In this document: in pieces, positions 1-9,056 of the stretch | Layout: every line of letters begins with the position of its first letter | Numbering within the stretch: the stretch's first letter is position 1 | Source of the DNA: Arthrobacter sp. NIO-1057 | GTDB lineage: Bacteria > Actinomycetota > Actinomycetes > Actinomycetales > Micrococcaceae | Assembly (NCBI RefSeq): GCF_900094805.1 | Contig: NZ_FMAT01000001.1 | Span: 1,312,196 to 1,376,195, forward strand | Reading direction: 5' to 3' | DNA length: 64,000 bases | Program-made: the position numbers and the translations under genes | Notes under the pieces: model-generated | Told to the model about the DNA's origin: nothing | The model's input: the letters and a program-made list of their open reading frames with translations, nothing else | Database searches by the model: none

Positions 1-607
1 CCTCGATGGCAGCAATGGCTTTGGCGTGAGAATCAACCGCAAACCGGTCGCAGTCTTCGCGGGAGATTCCGTAAACGCGGGCTACTTCTTCGGCCGTCTC
101 GGGCATGGAGAAGGTCGCTTTGCCATCGCGGGAGAGCTCACCGGAGAGGAATTGTGGATTGGTGAAGCGCCAGCCAATGGAGGTATCGAATACTGCTCCG
201 GGCTTGGCAAAAGCCTTGTCCGGTTTTTCCATGACCCACGGGGCACGAGACATCGACTCCACGCCACCTGCGATCACTACGTCAGCAGCTCCGGCCTTGA
301 TCATGTGGCTAGCCATCGTAATGGCACTCATTCCAGAGGCGCACAAACGATTGACGGTAATGCCCGGCACGCTCACCGGCAGACCGGCCAGCAATGAAGC
401 CATGCGAGCCACATTGCGATTCTCTTCACCAGCGCCGTTGGCATTACCGAGAATGACTTCATCAACCGCTGACGGATCGATACCAGATTCTTCGATGAGA
501 GTCCGAATGGTCAGCGCGGCTAGGTCATCGGGGCGCACCGCACTGAGCGCTCCACCGTAGCGTCCTACCGGGGTACGGGTCCCGCCGACGAGATATGCTT
601 CAGTCAT
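1..607 (-). CDS. Acetyl-CoA acetyltransferase (thiolase), 3' end beyond window
   Basis: Thiolase-family enzyme, which condenses or cleaves acyl-CoA in fatty-acid or acetoacetyl-CoA metabolism. About 202 N-terminal residues are inside the window and the gene runs off the left edge. The ATG at 607 is preceded on the minus strand by AAAGGAG at good spacing. The start MTEAYLVGGTRTPVGRYGG is typical of the family, and the acyl-accepting cysteine is Cys89 in NRLCASGMSA. A GGVESMSRAP motif follows. It is divergent from menB across 137 bp. Family assignment is firm; substrate (acetoacetyl-CoA, 3-oxoacyl-CoA or beta-ketoadipyl-CoA) cannot be told from the fragment. Confidence 0.88.
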   Translation of the reverse strand, partial: MTEAYLVGGTRTPVGRYGGALSAVRPDDLAALTIRTLIEESGIDPSAVDEVILGNANGAGEENRNVARMASLLAGLPVSVPGITVNRLCASGMSAITMASHMIKAGAADVVIAGGVESMSRAPWVMEKPDKAFAKPGAVFDTSIGWRFTNPQFLSGELSRDGKATFSMPETAEEVARVYGISREDCDRFAVDSHAKAIAAIE

Positions 608-744
608 TTGTGCTCCTTTGGCCAAAACTGTTCAGTGATCCTCAACACCTAAACTTACCGACCATTCGTTCAATAATAAAGTCGAAGACTACAGGAATTT
701 TCAGATTCTTAGAGATCGGGCGGAAACCGACTAGCATTCATAGG

Positions 745-1707
745 GTGAGTAGCCAGAATAATTCCGCAGTGCCCCAGAAGGTTTCCGATGTCTTTGATCC
801 CGTGCGTTGGCGCGTGGTTGAAGGATTCGATTTCTCCGACATCACCTACCACCGCCAGGTAGAACGTGATGCCCAAGGCAATATCCTGCGTGATCTACCA
901 ACGGTGCGCATCGCCTTTGACCGCCCCGAGGTACGCAACGCATTCCGCCCACATACCGTGGATGAGCTTTATCGAGCCATGGATCATGCGCGCATGACGA
1001 GCAATGTTGCCACGGTGCTACTCACCGGCAATGGTCCTTCACCCAAAGATGGCGGACACGCGTTCTGCTCAGGAGGAGACCAGCGTATTCGCGGGCGCGA
1101 CGGCTACCGATATGCCGAGGGTGAGACCCGCGAATCGATCGATCCTGCCCGCGCCGGACGACTGCACATTCTTGAAGTACAGCGCCTGATGCGCACCATG
1201 CCGAAGGTCGTCTTGTGCGTCGTCAACGGTTGGGCCGCTGGCGGTGGACACTCCTTGCACGTGGTTTCCGACCTAACGATCGCTTCCAAGGAACACGGAA
1301 AGTTCAAGCAGACCGACGCCACCGTAGGTTCTTTTGATGCCGGTTACGGCTCCGCGCTGCTGGCCCGCCAGGTGGGACAGAAGACTGCTCGTGAGATCTT
1401 CTTCCTCGCCCGTGAGTACTCCGCAGACGATATGGTCCGCATGGGCGCTGTCAACGAATCGGTGGACCACGAGCGGCTTGAAGAAGTTGCCTTGGAATAC
1501 GCAGAGGACATCGCCAAGCAGTCCCCACAGGCCATTCGTATGCTGAAGTTCGCCTTCAATCTGGCCGATGATGGGCTCGCTGGACAGCAGGTCTTCGCCG
1601 GTGAAGCCACTCGCATGGCCTATATGACCGATGAAGCGGTAGAAGGACGTGACGCGTTCTTAGGCAAACGCGACCCTGACTGGTCCGACTACCCTTACTA
1701 CTTCTAA
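745..1707 (+). CDS. menB: 1,4-dihydroxy-2-naphthoyl-CoA synthase (MenB)
   Basis: Crotonase-fold enzyme that closes the naphthoquinone ring by converting o-succinylbenzoyl-CoA to DHNA-CoA in menaquinone synthesis. The GTG at 745 gives 320 residues, close to known MenB lengths. An upstream in-frame ATG at 595 would add 50 residues of non-homologous-looking sequence and overlap the divergent thiolase start, so I reject it. Visible motifs are FCSGGDQ near residue 107, AGGGHSLH near 165 (oxyanion-hole region) and the MenB-type C-terminus ending DYPYYF. It is the first of three men genes in the same direction (menB, menE, menA), probably co-transcribed. Confidence 0.95.
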   Translation: MSSQNNSAVPQKVSDVFDPVRWRVVEGFDFSDITYHRQVERDAQGNILRDLPTVRIAFDRPEVRNAFRPHTVDELYRAMDHARMTSNVATVLLTGNGPSPKDGGHAFCSGGDQRIRGRDGYRYAEGETRESIDPARAGRLHILEVQRLMRTMPKVVLCVVNGWAAGGGHSLHVVSDLTIASKEHGKFKQTDATVGSFDAGYGSALLARQVGQKTAREIFFLAREYSADDMVRMGAVNESVDHERLEEVALEYAEDIAKQSPQAIRMLKFAFNLADDGLAGQQVFAGEATRMAYMTDEAVEGRDAFLGKRDPDWSDYPYYF

Positions 1708-1735
1708 GCGACGGCGCCGGCACAAGGACGACTCT

Positions 1736-2863
1736 ATGGACGCACTGCATCAAGAACTGCTTGCCGCATTGGCTAACGTCGCCAATGACAACGGCCCGGC
1801 ACTGGAAGTTATTGCCGATGACACCACCAGCGCAGGCTGGCGCATTGAGTATCTTCACGACCAAGATCTCCCCGGGTTCGAGAAACCCATGGTCGTGGTA
1901 CACACCTCAGGATCCACCGGCCGAGCAAAACGCACCGTCTTGAGCGTTCAGGCATTAGCTTCTAGCGCCCAAGCCACCGCAGAATTCCTTGGATTTGAAG
2001 GCCAATGGTTACTGGCACTTCCGGTGCATTATGTCGCCGGGCTCAGTGTGCTCACGCGCTCCCTGTTCGCCGGAACCAAACCAGTGATCATGGACCTCAA
2101 CGGCAGTTTCTCAGCTTCGGCGTTCACCCAAGCTGCCAACGAAATGGTGGAAACCCATCGGCTGACTTCACTGGTCCCCACCCAGTTGGCTCGCCTGCTT
2201 GATAGCCCAGACCCGGAAACTCTTCAGGCACTCAAGCGTTTTGATGCCATCCTGCTTGGTGGCGCCCGCGCCAGCAAGGACTTGCTGATACGCGCACGCC
2301 ACCACGGGCTGAAGATCTTCCAAACCTATGGGTCTTCGGAAACTTCGGGTGGGCTGGTTTATAACGGCACTGCGCTTCCTGGAGTGCAACTGGCAGAACA
2401 TGACTCACGCATTTGGGTTTCTGGCCCGATGCTGGCCGACGGTTATGCCAATGCTCCCGAAGCCACGGCCGAACACTTTGTCCATAGCGAAGGACGTCGC
2501 TGGTACGTGACCGATGATCTGGGCACCGTCGACGGGCAAAGATTAAGTATCGTGGGACGGGTTGATGACGTCATCAATACCGGCGGGGTCAAGCTTTCAG
2601 CGTCCAAGATTGAAGGGTTGCTCGAAGAATTCTTCACCCAAACACTTGTCGTTTCAGTACCGGATCCGCAGTGGGGCCAGAGTGTCGGCCTGGCCTATTC
2701 GGGCCCTACTAAAACGGACGATGCCTTCGACGCGGTACGCCGAACCTTGGGCAGAGAAGCTGTCCCCAAACATGTGCGCCACTACCCACAAGGCTTGCCC
2801 CTGCTTCCTAACGGTAAGTTCGACCGCCGCTTGATCATTGATGAATTAGCGGTTCACGAGTAG
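1736..2863 (+). CDS. menE: o-succinylbenzoate-CoA ligase (MenE)
   Basis: ANL-superfamily ligase that activates o-succinylbenzoate with ATP and CoA, the step before MenB. The 375-residue protein is compact for the superfamily but normal for actinobacterial MenE. It has the phosphate-binding motif HTSGSTGRAK (residues 56-65), a TYGSSETSGG motif near 200, and the hinge region TDDLG...GRVDDVINTGG near 255-285. The C-terminus has PLLPNGKFDR with the adenylation lysine. The ATG at 1736 follows AAGGACG. It lies 28 bp after menB and 75 bp before menA, which supports the assignment over a general acyl-CoA ligase. Confidence 0.93.
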   Translation: MDALHQELLAALANVANDNGPALEVIADDTTSAGWRIEYLHDQDLPGFEKPMVVVHTSGSTGRAKRTVLSVQALASSAQATAEFLGFEGQWLLALPVHYVAGLSVLTRSLFAGTKPVIMDLNGSFSASAFTQAANEMVETHRLTSLVPTQLARLLDSPDPETLQALKRFDAILLGGARASKDLLIRARHHGLKIFQTYGSSETSGGLVYNGTALPGVQLAEHDSRIWVSGPMLADGYANAPEATAEHFVHSEGRRWYVTDDLGTVDGQRLSIVGRVDDVINTGGVKLSASKIEGLLEEFFTQTLVVSVPDPQWGQSVGLAYSGPTKTDDAFDAVRRTLGREAVPKHVRHYPQGLPLLPNGKFDRRLIIDELAVHE

Positions 2864-2938
2864 TCTCGATTCGCCTTGCCTGCATAATCGCGGGAAACTA
2901 GAGGGTACGATTTTTCTTTTGCCCTGAAAGGACTGAAA

Positions 2939-3823
2939 GTGGCCACACTTTCCCAATGGGTTTCGGGTGCACGACTGCGCACCTTGCCTATCGTCATCGC
3001 TCCGGTTGTTATCGGCACCGCGGCCGCATTGGGTGAAACAGGAACCATTCATTGGTTGCGTTTTGTTCTTGCCTTGCTAGTCGGACTGCTACTGCAAATT
3101 GGAGTGAACTACTCCAACGACTATTCCGACGGCATCCGCGGTACTGACGATGAGCGCGTTGGGCCGCTGCGTCTGACCGGTTCCAAACTCACCGACCCGA
3201 AAAATGTGCGAAACGTAGCCTTTGGTTGCTTTGGTCTTGCCGCAGTGTTCGGTTTGGCTCTGGTCATCATTTCGGCATCGTGGCCACTGTTACTCGTCGG
3301 CGTGGCTGCAATTTTCGCCGCATGGGGGTACACCGGAGGCAAGAACCCGTACGGTTACCGAGGACTCGGCGATATTTATGTCTTCATCTTCTTCGGCCTC
3401 GTCGCAACCTTGGGTACAACGTTCACCCAGATCAATGAGCTGACGCTGACCTCTCTATGGGGTGCGATTGGTACGGGTCTGATTGGTTGCGCACTGCTGA
3501 TGGCTAATAACGTGCGTGATATTCCCACTGACAAAGAAGTTGGGAAGATTACTCTTGCAGTTCGCCTCGGGGAAAACAATGCTCGGCTCAGCTACGTTCT
3601 GATGCTTGCAATAGCGATCTTGTTGCCACTGTTATCCACTGGAACTTTCCCCTGGCTATGGCTGGTACTAATTACGTTCGTCCCTGCCATCGCTCCTTCT
3701 ATGCTGATGCTGCGTGAAGCGGAACTTCCAAAACTTGTTCTGGTGCTGAAGCAGACCGGAATTCTGAACATGGTGTATGCAGTTCTCTTTGCGTTAGCAA
3801 TCGTTCTTGATGTTTGGTTCTAA
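2939..3823 (+). CDS. menA: 1,4-dihydroxy-2-naphthoate polyprenyltransferase (MenA)
   Basis: Integral membrane UbiA-family prenyltransferase that attaches the polyprenyl chain to DHNA, giving demethylmenaquinone. The 294-residue protein starts with GTG at 2939 after a GAAAGGACTGAAA ribosome site. The first Asp-rich prenyl-diphosphate motif is NDYSD at residues 60-64, followed by GIRGTDDERVGPLRL, which is typical of MenA. The second motif region is NNVRDIPTDKEVGK near 190-203. About eight to nine hydrophobic helices are evident. It ends the men gene run and is followed by a strong hairpin terminator. Confidence 0.94.
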   Translation: MATLSQWVSGARLRTLPIVIAPVVIGTAAALGETGTIHWLRFVLALLVGLLLQIGVNYSNDYSDGIRGTDDERVGPLRLTGSKLTDPKNVRNVAFGCFGLAAVFGLALVIISASWPLLLVGVAAIFAAWGYTGGKNPYGYRGLGDIYVFIFFGLVATLGTTFTQINELTLTSLWGAIGTGLIGCALLMANNVRDIPTDKEVGKITLAVRLGENNARLSYVLMLAIAILLPLLSTGTFPWLWLVLITFVPAIAPSMLMLREAELPKLVLVLKQTGILNMVYAVLFALAIVLDVWF

Positions 3824-3845
3824 CTAGCGTCAAGTGCTCCCACGC

Positions 3846-3897
3846 AAAAAGCCTTGGCTTCTCAGTCCATTTCGAGACTAAGAAGCCACGGCTTTTT
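3846..3897. terminator. Bidirectional terminator between menA and the DUF4229 gene
   Basis: A 17-base stem with one mismatch (3846-3862 with 3880-3896) and an A-run on the left and T-run on the right. It lies between two convergent genes, so it can serve either strand. Confidence 0.8.
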
Positions 3898-3955
3898 CCT
3901 TTGGTCTCTGCAGTGCTGGCTTCCTCGTTCACACTGTTCAGGCACCAAACGGGAT

Positions 3956-4246
3956 CTACTGAGCAGGTGGCTGCATCTTTCGACGTGCTTCGTCGTATTC
4001 GTCCTCGATCGCCTCTTCAGCCAGCTGCTTGGAGGTCTTATTCGCGGAGGTCTTGTTGAAGGCCTTACGCACGTCTTCACTTGCCTTGAGGCGTAGCTTG
4101 TTGAAGAACAAGTAGGCAACAGCAAAGGCAAAAATCAGGCCAATAATTCCGGAGACGAAGATTGGCCAGTGCAGGCCAAGGAACAGACCTAGGAACACCA
4201 CGCAGAATATGCCTAGACGAAGAACTGTATATTTCAGAAACTGCAT
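3956..4246 (-). CDS. DUF4229 family small membrane protein
   Basis: A 96-residue protein with two adjacent hydrophobic segments (about residues 5-25 and 27-48), then a highly charged Lys/Glu-rich cytoplasmic tail. The layout and the KYTVLRLGIF start match DUF4229, a family of unknown function often encoded beside menaquinone genes in actinobacteria (recalled from family knowledge). It is convergent with menA and divergent from the PLDc_N gene across 53 bp. Role unknown; proximity to men genes is the only functional hint. Confidence 0.78.
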   Translation of the reverse strand: MQFLKYTVLRLGIFCVVFLGLFLGLHWPIFVSGIIGLIFAFAVAYLFFNKLRLKASEDVRKAFNKTSANKTSKQLAEEAIEDEYDEARRKMQPPAQ

Positions 4247-4299
4247 AGCTTCAAGTCTACCGATGAAGCTGTGAACAGGATTATCACTAGAATGGAATC

Positions 4300-4743
4300 A
4301 TGGTCCGCTTCTTTATATTTGCAGCAGTAGTTTCGGTCGCATTGATGATTTACACGTTGATCGAATGCAGCCGTGCGCCGAAGCATCTCGTGCGTTCCTT
4401 GCCGAAGTCAGCATGGTTCGCAGTGATCATTGTCCTGCCACTGGTCGGCGCAGTCTTATGGTTCATTCTGGGGCGACCTGTAAGCACCGCCAATCAGTCA
4501 AGCGCGCAGCAAACGGCTCCCGATGACGATGAGGATTTCTTACGCCAGCTAGAAGTCTGGCGTCGCCAGCAACAGCGCGAAGCAGAGTCCAAGGCTCGTG
4601 AGCAAGAACTCAATTCTCAGTCCAAGAATAAGAAGAATGATGATTCTGTAACCAAGCCAGAATCCAACCGTGCCCCTGGCGCTGAGAAGCCCTCCGACAA
4701 GTCGGAGGACACTGACAGTGACTCCCCGGATACAAAGGCCTAG
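4300..4743 (+). CDS. PLDc_N domain membrane protein
   Basis: A 147-residue protein. Residues 1-60 form two transmembrane helices with the pattern MIYTLIECSRAP...LPKSAWFAVIIVLPLVGAVLWFILGRP, which matches the PLDc_N domain found at the N-terminus of cardiolipin synthases. No phospholipase HKD motif follows. The rest (about 68-147) is Gln/Glu/Lys/Ser-rich and probably disordered or coiled coil. Stand-alone PLDc_N proteins are common in actinobacteria and of unknown function. It is divergent from the DUF4229 gene and convergent with the cytochrome c operon. Confidence 0.75.
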   Translation: MVRFFIFAAVVSVALMIYTLIECSRAPKHLVRSLPKSAWFAVIIVLPLVGAVLWFILGRPVSTANQSSAQQTAPDDDEDFLRQLEVWRRQQQREAESKAREQELNSQSKNKKNDDSVTKPESNRAPGAEKPSDKSEDTDSDSPDTKA

Positions 4744-4920
4744 GAACTAGCTTTAGCGGCTCCTGATCGTATCTCATACTGTCCCCCGAGCCTGCCCTTG
4801 ATCCTTTCCTTGATGTCTTAACCAAGCTGCTCGTTTCAGGAAGTCACGATTAGTCTTTGAAACCAGAAGTGTTCCGATATTCTGCCGTGTAACTACCGTG
4901 TGAAGAACATTGATTAAGCC

Positions 4921-4964
4921 CAATGAGCGATACCCCTTGGCGGGGTATCGCTCATTGTCTTTTA
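4921..4964 (+). terminator. Terminator in the gap before ccsB
   Basis: A perfect 16-bp stem (4921-4936 with 4942-4957) followed by TCTTTT on the plus strand. It lies 178 bp beyond the PLDc_N gene and 23 bp beyond the stop of the convergent ccsB gene. The 236-bp gap 4744-4979 shows no other feature I can support. Confidence 0.75.
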
Positions 4965-4979
4965 AGCTATGCCTAAAGT

Positions 4980-6044
4980 CTAGACACCGGCGTAGGAGTG
5001 CAGGCCATTGAAGTAGATGTTCACGATGGTGAAGTTGAAGACGACACACAGGAAGCCGACAATCGACAGCCATGCTGAACGCGGGCCAGTCCAACCACCA
5101 GTGGCGCGGGCGTGCAAGTATCCTGCGTAAACAACCCAGATGACGAAGGACCAAACTTCCTTCGGGTCCCAGCCCCAGTAGCGGCCCCAGGCAGCTTCAG
5201 CCCAGATAGCTCCAGCCATCACGGTGAAGGTCCACATAACGAACGCGATGGTGTTGATGCGGTAAGCGAAGTTTTCCAATGCGCCAGCGCCGGGAACAAC
5301 ACGCATGAACGGTAGCCTGTCGTTGAGTCCAGCGGAGAGGCGGTTCATACGCGAGTGCTGCATCAGCTGAAGTACGTTCATGGCAAAGCTAATGGCAAAC
5401 AGCGATGAGGCCAGCACGGCAATGGATACGTGGATGACGATCCATGGCGACTGCAGGGCAGGAACCAGGTGACCAACGGGAGTTGGGAATCCGATGGTTG
5501 CAGCACACAGCATCAAGGTCACGAGACCAGAAATGAATGTTCCCATAAAGCGCAGATCCTTGAAGATCAGCACCACCAGGTACACCAGAGCCACCAGGAA
5601 AGCACCGGTGGTCAAGAACTCGTACATGTTGCCCCAGGGCACGCGGTGAGCCGCTAGGGCACGTGAGACCACAGCAAAGCCATGGAGTGCCACCGCCAGC
5701 CACATGAGGACAACGGCTATACGAGCCATCTGACGCTTGGATGAAAACTTGGTGTAGGTCATCTTGTCGGAAACGATGTCGTCACTGATGTTATCGGCAC
5801 GTTCAGCAACACCGCGACGTTTGCGTCCCGAGCCTGCAACGGCACCGTTAGCTCCAACAAGTAATTCTTCGTCGCGCTTGAGCGCTGCGGAATCCATTTC
5901 GGAGATCGACTTGTTGGTTTTTGCCAGGTCCAAGGCAAAGACGATGAAGACCACTCCATAGACCATGGCTGCCAGCAGCATGAATAGCTGGCTGTATTCA
6001 CCCAGCGATTCATTAATTGGTGCTAATGCCCCAGCGTTACCCAT
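4980..6044 (-). CDS. ccsB: Cytochrome c biogenesis protein CcsB (ResC/CcsA family)
   Basis: Polytopic heme-handling subunit of the system II cytochrome c synthase; with ResB it brings heme across the membrane and joins it to apocytochrome CXXCH cysteines. The 354-residue protein carries the tryptophan-rich heme motif WGRYWGWDPKE near residues 286-296, plus conserved histidines in helices (HGFAVVSRALAAHRVPWGNMYEF and a C-terminal LHARAT). A long charged loop (about 45-95) is predicted after the first helix. Its ATG overlaps the resB stop by 8 bp, which suggests translational coupling. It is the last gene of the operon. Confidence 0.93.
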   Translation of the reverse strand: MGNAGALAPINESLGEYSQLFMLLAAMVYGVVFIVFALDLAKTNKSISEMDSAALKRDEELLVGANGAVAGSGRKRRGVAERADNISDDIVSDKMTYTKFSSKRQMARIAVVLMWLAVALHGFAVVSRALAAHRVPWGNMYEFLTTGAFLVALVYLVVLIFKDLRFMGTFISGLVTLMLCAATIGFPTPVGHLVPALQSPWIVIHVSIAVLASSLFAISFAMNVLQLMQHSRMNRLSAGLNDRLPFMRVVPGAGALENFAYRINTIAFVMWTFTVMAGAIWAEAAWGRYWGWDPKEVWSFVIWVVYAGYLHARATGGWTGPRSAWLSIVGFLCVVFNFTIVNIYFNGLHSYAGV

Positions 6045-7665
6045 TTACTGCTCCTTGGTTCTGCTCCTGGCTTGCCAGTGGCCAAGCCTTGTCAAAGATC
6101 TTCTGTAGTTCTGCTGCTTCGCGTTCCAGGCGCGGATCTTCGCCACGTGCCAACAATGCATATTCGATCTTACGCTTGCCGTCTTCGTGCTTCAGCTTGA
6201 CCCAAACTCGACGACGTGGAGTGAACAACGAAACTCCCAATCCGAGCAAGGCCAGAGCCGCAAAGATACCGATAGGAAGTTTGCCTGGATCATAGTTCAC
6301 GTCCAAGGCCACGTAGCGCTTGAGATCGTCAAAGCTGATGCTACCTTTACCGTCCGGCAGTTCATAGGTTTGTCCAGCTTCGAGGATGATTCCGCCCGTA
6401 TCGAGTTCACGACTGTTCAGCTTGGTCATCTTGTCGGTATCAAGCACAAACACGTTCTGTGGATTGCCGCTATCCAGACCCAAATCGCCGTAGAAGGAGT
6501 TTAGGTGCAACTGCGGGTTAATGGCGTTAGGGTCACCGGAAATACCGAAACCGTTTTCGTCAACCAACGCGGTTGGCAGCAAGAAGCCCTGGAAGCCCAG
6601 CTGGTCCGGGACGGCGTCGGGAACCTTCAGTACGAACATCGAGGTGTAAACCGAGTCCTGTGGAACTGATACTGCCGGACCGGAGTAAGCGATATTGCCT
6701 TTACCATCGCGCACAGTAATCACCGGTGCGTATCCATTACCCACCAGGTACACGTCAGCGCCGTTGATGCGCAGTGGGTGGTTGACCTTCAGGTCCTGCT
6801 TTTCCGGCTCAGACTGTGCGGTCTTGCGGACCTCAACATGCGCCGTGAAGTCTAGTGGCTGGCCAAAGTGTGATTCGGATTCACGGTCAAAAACAATGTC
6901 GAACTTGTCCAGCTTCACCGAATAACCTGGCAACTTATCGGCGTTAAAAGTCGTGCCAGGGGTGAATGAATCGTAGGCAACCAGCGAGTTGACGAAGGTC
7001 TCCCCTTCGACCAGTACACGCTGCCCGGTGTATCCAAAGGCGCCACCGACTGCGGCAGAAACGAGGACACCGATCAGGGAAATGTGGAACACCAAGTTGC
7101 CGATTTCACGGGTGTATCCGCGTTCTGCCGAGACCGAGCGGCCGCTGGCATCTTCACGACGTTCCACCCGGTAGCCGCGTTTTTTCAGAATCTTGAATGA
7201 GTCATCAATGATCGCGTCATCGTCGGGAGTGTCCGACTCACCTTCAAGGATTTCATTGGACGCGTACTGTGGCAGCCTGTCCAGCCGTGCCGGAGTGCGT
7301 GGTGGCGGGGTCCGCAAGGCCTGCGCGTGCTTCTTCACGCGCGGAACAATACAACCGACCAGGGAGATAAAGAGAAGGATGTAAATGGCGGAGAACCAGA
7401 CGGAGGAATACACCTCAAACATCTGGAATCGGTCAAGCCAAGGACCGGCGACAGGGTGCTGATCCAGATACTGCACGACCGTCTCTGGATTTGATGCGCG
7501 CTGCGGGAAAATTGAACCCGGTACTGCGGCAACGGCCAGCAACAGCAGCAAGAACAATGCTGTTGGCATCGAGGTCAGCTGGGTCCAGATCCAGCGCATG
7601 AACCCTACGAATCCTAGCGCTGGGGCGTCCTGGTGCCCTTTGATTTTCCGTTGTTGTTTCGCCAT
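6037..7665 (-). CDS. resB: Cytochrome c biogenesis protein ResB (Ccs1)
   Basis: Membrane partner of CcsB in system II cytochrome c maturation, thought to hold apocytochrome on the outer face. The 542-residue protein has the typical layout: three hydrophobic helices in the first 230 residues, a large extracytoplasmic domain (about 235-445), and a last helix near 455-475 followed by a charged tail. The motif MALFLLLLLAVAAVPGS-like segment near residue 35-52 and the GNLVFHISLIGVL helix with its histidine are family hallmarks. Its start overlaps the ccdA stop as TAATG. Assignment is firm from sequence and operon. Confidence 0.92.
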   Translation of the reverse strand: MAKQQRKIKGHQDAPALGFVGFMRWIWTQLTSMPTALFLLLLLAVAAVPGSIFPQRASNPETVVQYLDQHPVAGPWLDRFQMFEVYSSVWFSAIYILLFISLVGCIVPRVKKHAQALRTPPPRTPARLDRLPQYASNEILEGESDTPDDDAIIDDSFKILKKRGYRVERREDASGRSVSAERGYTREIGNLVFHISLIGVLVSAAVGGAFGYTGQRVLVEGETFVNSLVAYDSFTPGTTFNADKLPGYSVKLDKFDIVFDRESESHFGQPLDFTAHVEVRKTAQSEPEKQDLKVNHPLRINGADVYLVGNGYAPVITVRDGKGNIAYSGPAVSVPQDSVYTSMFVLKVPDAVPDQLGFQGFLLPTALVDENGFGISGDPNAINPQLHLNSFYGDLGLDSGNPQNVFVLDTDKMTKLNSRELDTGGIILEAGQTYELPDGKGSISFDDLKRYVALDVNYDPGKLPIGIFAALALLGLGVSLFTPRRRVWVKLKHEDGKRKIEYALLARGEDPRLEREAAELQKIFDKAWPLASQEQNQGAVNG

Positions 7666-8420
7666 TAAATTGGCAACCTCACTTCATTGGCAAACCAGTT
7701 TTGCAGTTCCGAAACCCATGATCCCCACAGGCCGGTCATCATGACCACGCCGAGTGCGATGAGCAATGCGCCGCCAAAACGCATGATGAACAACTGGTGT
7801 TTTCGGAAGAACGCCAGTGCTTGCATTCCACGTTGCAATCCCACTGCAATGAGGATGAACGGCAGACCGAGTCCCAGGCAATAGAACATCGTCAGAAGGG
7901 TGCCTCGGGCCACATTGGCATCAGTTCCCGTGGACATAATCAACACGGCGCTCAAGGTTGGACCGATACACGGGGCCCAGCCAAGACCAAAGGTCAGGCC
8001 AAGTACCGGTGCTCCCCATAGACCCGCAGGTGGTTTTTTGTGAATCTTACGATCTCGCTGCATCCAGGAGAATCCGCCCATGAACACAATGCCCATGAAC
8101 ACAACAACCAGTCCCAAAATTTGGGTGACCCAGGAACCGTTAAACCTCAACCAAGCAGTCGCTTGGCTAAAGAGGACACCTGCGGCAATAAAGACCACGG
8201 AGAAGCCCAAAACAAAGAGCAAGATCCCCAAGATGACGCGACCTTTGCGGTGCTCTTTCAAATCGGCACCGGTCAATCCGGTGACGTATCCGAGATAGCC
8301 GGGCACCAATGGCAGGACGCAGGGAGAAAGGAAAGAAACCAAACCCGCCAATAGCGCCACGGGCGCAGCAAGCAGGAGCGACCCGTCTAGGACGATGTCA
8401 GCAAATGGATTAGAAGTCAC
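7665..8420 (-). CDS. ccdA: Thiol-disulfide transporter CcdA
   Basis: Membrane protein that carries reducing equivalents from cytoplasmic thioredoxin to the extracytoplasmic thioredoxin used in cytochrome c maturation. The 251-residue protein has about six helices. The two redox cysteines are Cys34 in FLSPCVLPLVPGYLG and Cys151 in GWAPCIGP, each in the conserved proline context of the family. It lies 8 bp after the TlpA/ResA-like gene and overlaps resB by one base, so its reductant-relay role here is clear. Confidence 0.94.
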   Translation of the reverse strand: MTSNPFADIVLDGSLLLAAPVALLAGLVSFLSPCVLPLVPGYLGYVTGLTGADLKEHRKGRVILGILLFVLGFSVVFIAAGVLFSQATAWLRFNGSWVTQILGLVVVFMGIVFMGGFSWMQRDRKIHKKPPAGLWGAPVLGLTFGLGWAPCIGPTLSAVLIMSTGTDANVARGTLLTMFYCLGLGLPFILIAVGLQRGMQALAFFRKHQLFIMRFGGALLIALGVVMMTGLWGSWVSELQNWFANEVRLPI

Positions 8421-8428
8421 CGCTTAAA

Positions 8429-9052
8429 TCACAACTTCTCGGTCAAAGCGGTGTCAATCAGCGACTTCAAGGTGCCAGGTTCAACGGCGCCAATGATACG
8501 CGCACGAACGCGCCCCTCACGGTCCAGAACCAGAGTGGAAGGAACGGCCTGCAGTGGCACGTACTTGGTCATGGCCAGCTGCACATCACCGTTGGTGTCC
8601 TGAATTGATTCGTAAGGAAGATCAAAGGTTCGTTCGAAGGCCTTCGCGGCTTCAGCTTCGTCACGAACATTGATACCAATGAATTCGACCTTATCGCCAA
8701 AGTCGTTGGCCAACTTCTTCAGATCCGGTGCTTCAATCCGGCAAGGTGCACAGGCGGCGTACCAGAAGTTCATCACAATTGGCTTGCCCTGCCAATCACT
8801 GAAATCAACGTCAGTACCGTGATATGTCTTTGACTTGAGCTCTACAGGATCACTGCGTTTGGCAACTTCGTATTCTTCAACGGCGCCATCGCCTGCGATG
8901 TAGTTTTTACCATCGCCACTATTAGCTTGTGTGGTCAAGGTATCTTCCTTGCCACTGCATGCTGCCAAAGGGACGATGGCGGCAGCTACCATCAGCGAAC
9001 GCAGAATGGTGCGTCGGCTCAGATCACGAGGATTAGGCACAGGACTAGTCAT
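8429..9052 (-). CDS. TlpA/ResA-like thiol-disulfide lipoprotein
   Basis: Membrane-anchored thioredoxin-fold protein that probably reduces apocytochrome cysteines and is itself reduced by CcdA. I start at ATG 9052, which follows AGGAGCCTAAGGAA; an in-frame ATG at 9082 lies inside the upstream gene and lacks this site. The 207-residue protein begins with a short charged region, SRRTILRS, a hydrophobic stretch and a lipobox LAAC (Cys32). The SRR motif resembles a Tat signal. The active site is Cys101-Ala-Pro-Cys104 in a WYAACAPCRIE context, and a cis-proline loop (LQAVPSTLVLD) follows. It overlaps or abuts the upstream phosphatase gene. Confidence 0.92.
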   Translation of the reverse strand: MTSPVPNPRDLSRRTILRSLMVAAAIVPLAACSGKEDTLTTQANSGDGKNYIAGDGAVEEYEVAKRSDPVELKSKTYHGTDVDFSDWQGKPIVMNFWYAACAPCRIEAPDLKKLANDFGDKVEFIGINVRDEAEAAKAFERTFDLPYESIQDTNGDVQLAMTKYVPLQAVPSTLVLDREGRVRARIIGAVEPGTLKSLIDTALTEKL

Positions 9053-9056
9053 TTCC

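Noticed and set aside
595-744. N-terminal extension of menB from an ATG at 595
   Set aside because: It overlaps the divergent thiolase start and looks unlike MenB; the GTG at 745 gives the normal length.
4774-5154. 126-codon open frame on the minus strand covering the end of ccsB and the following gap
   Set aside because: It is out of frame with ccsB and has no membrane or domain pattern; the gap beyond ccsB seems non-coding.
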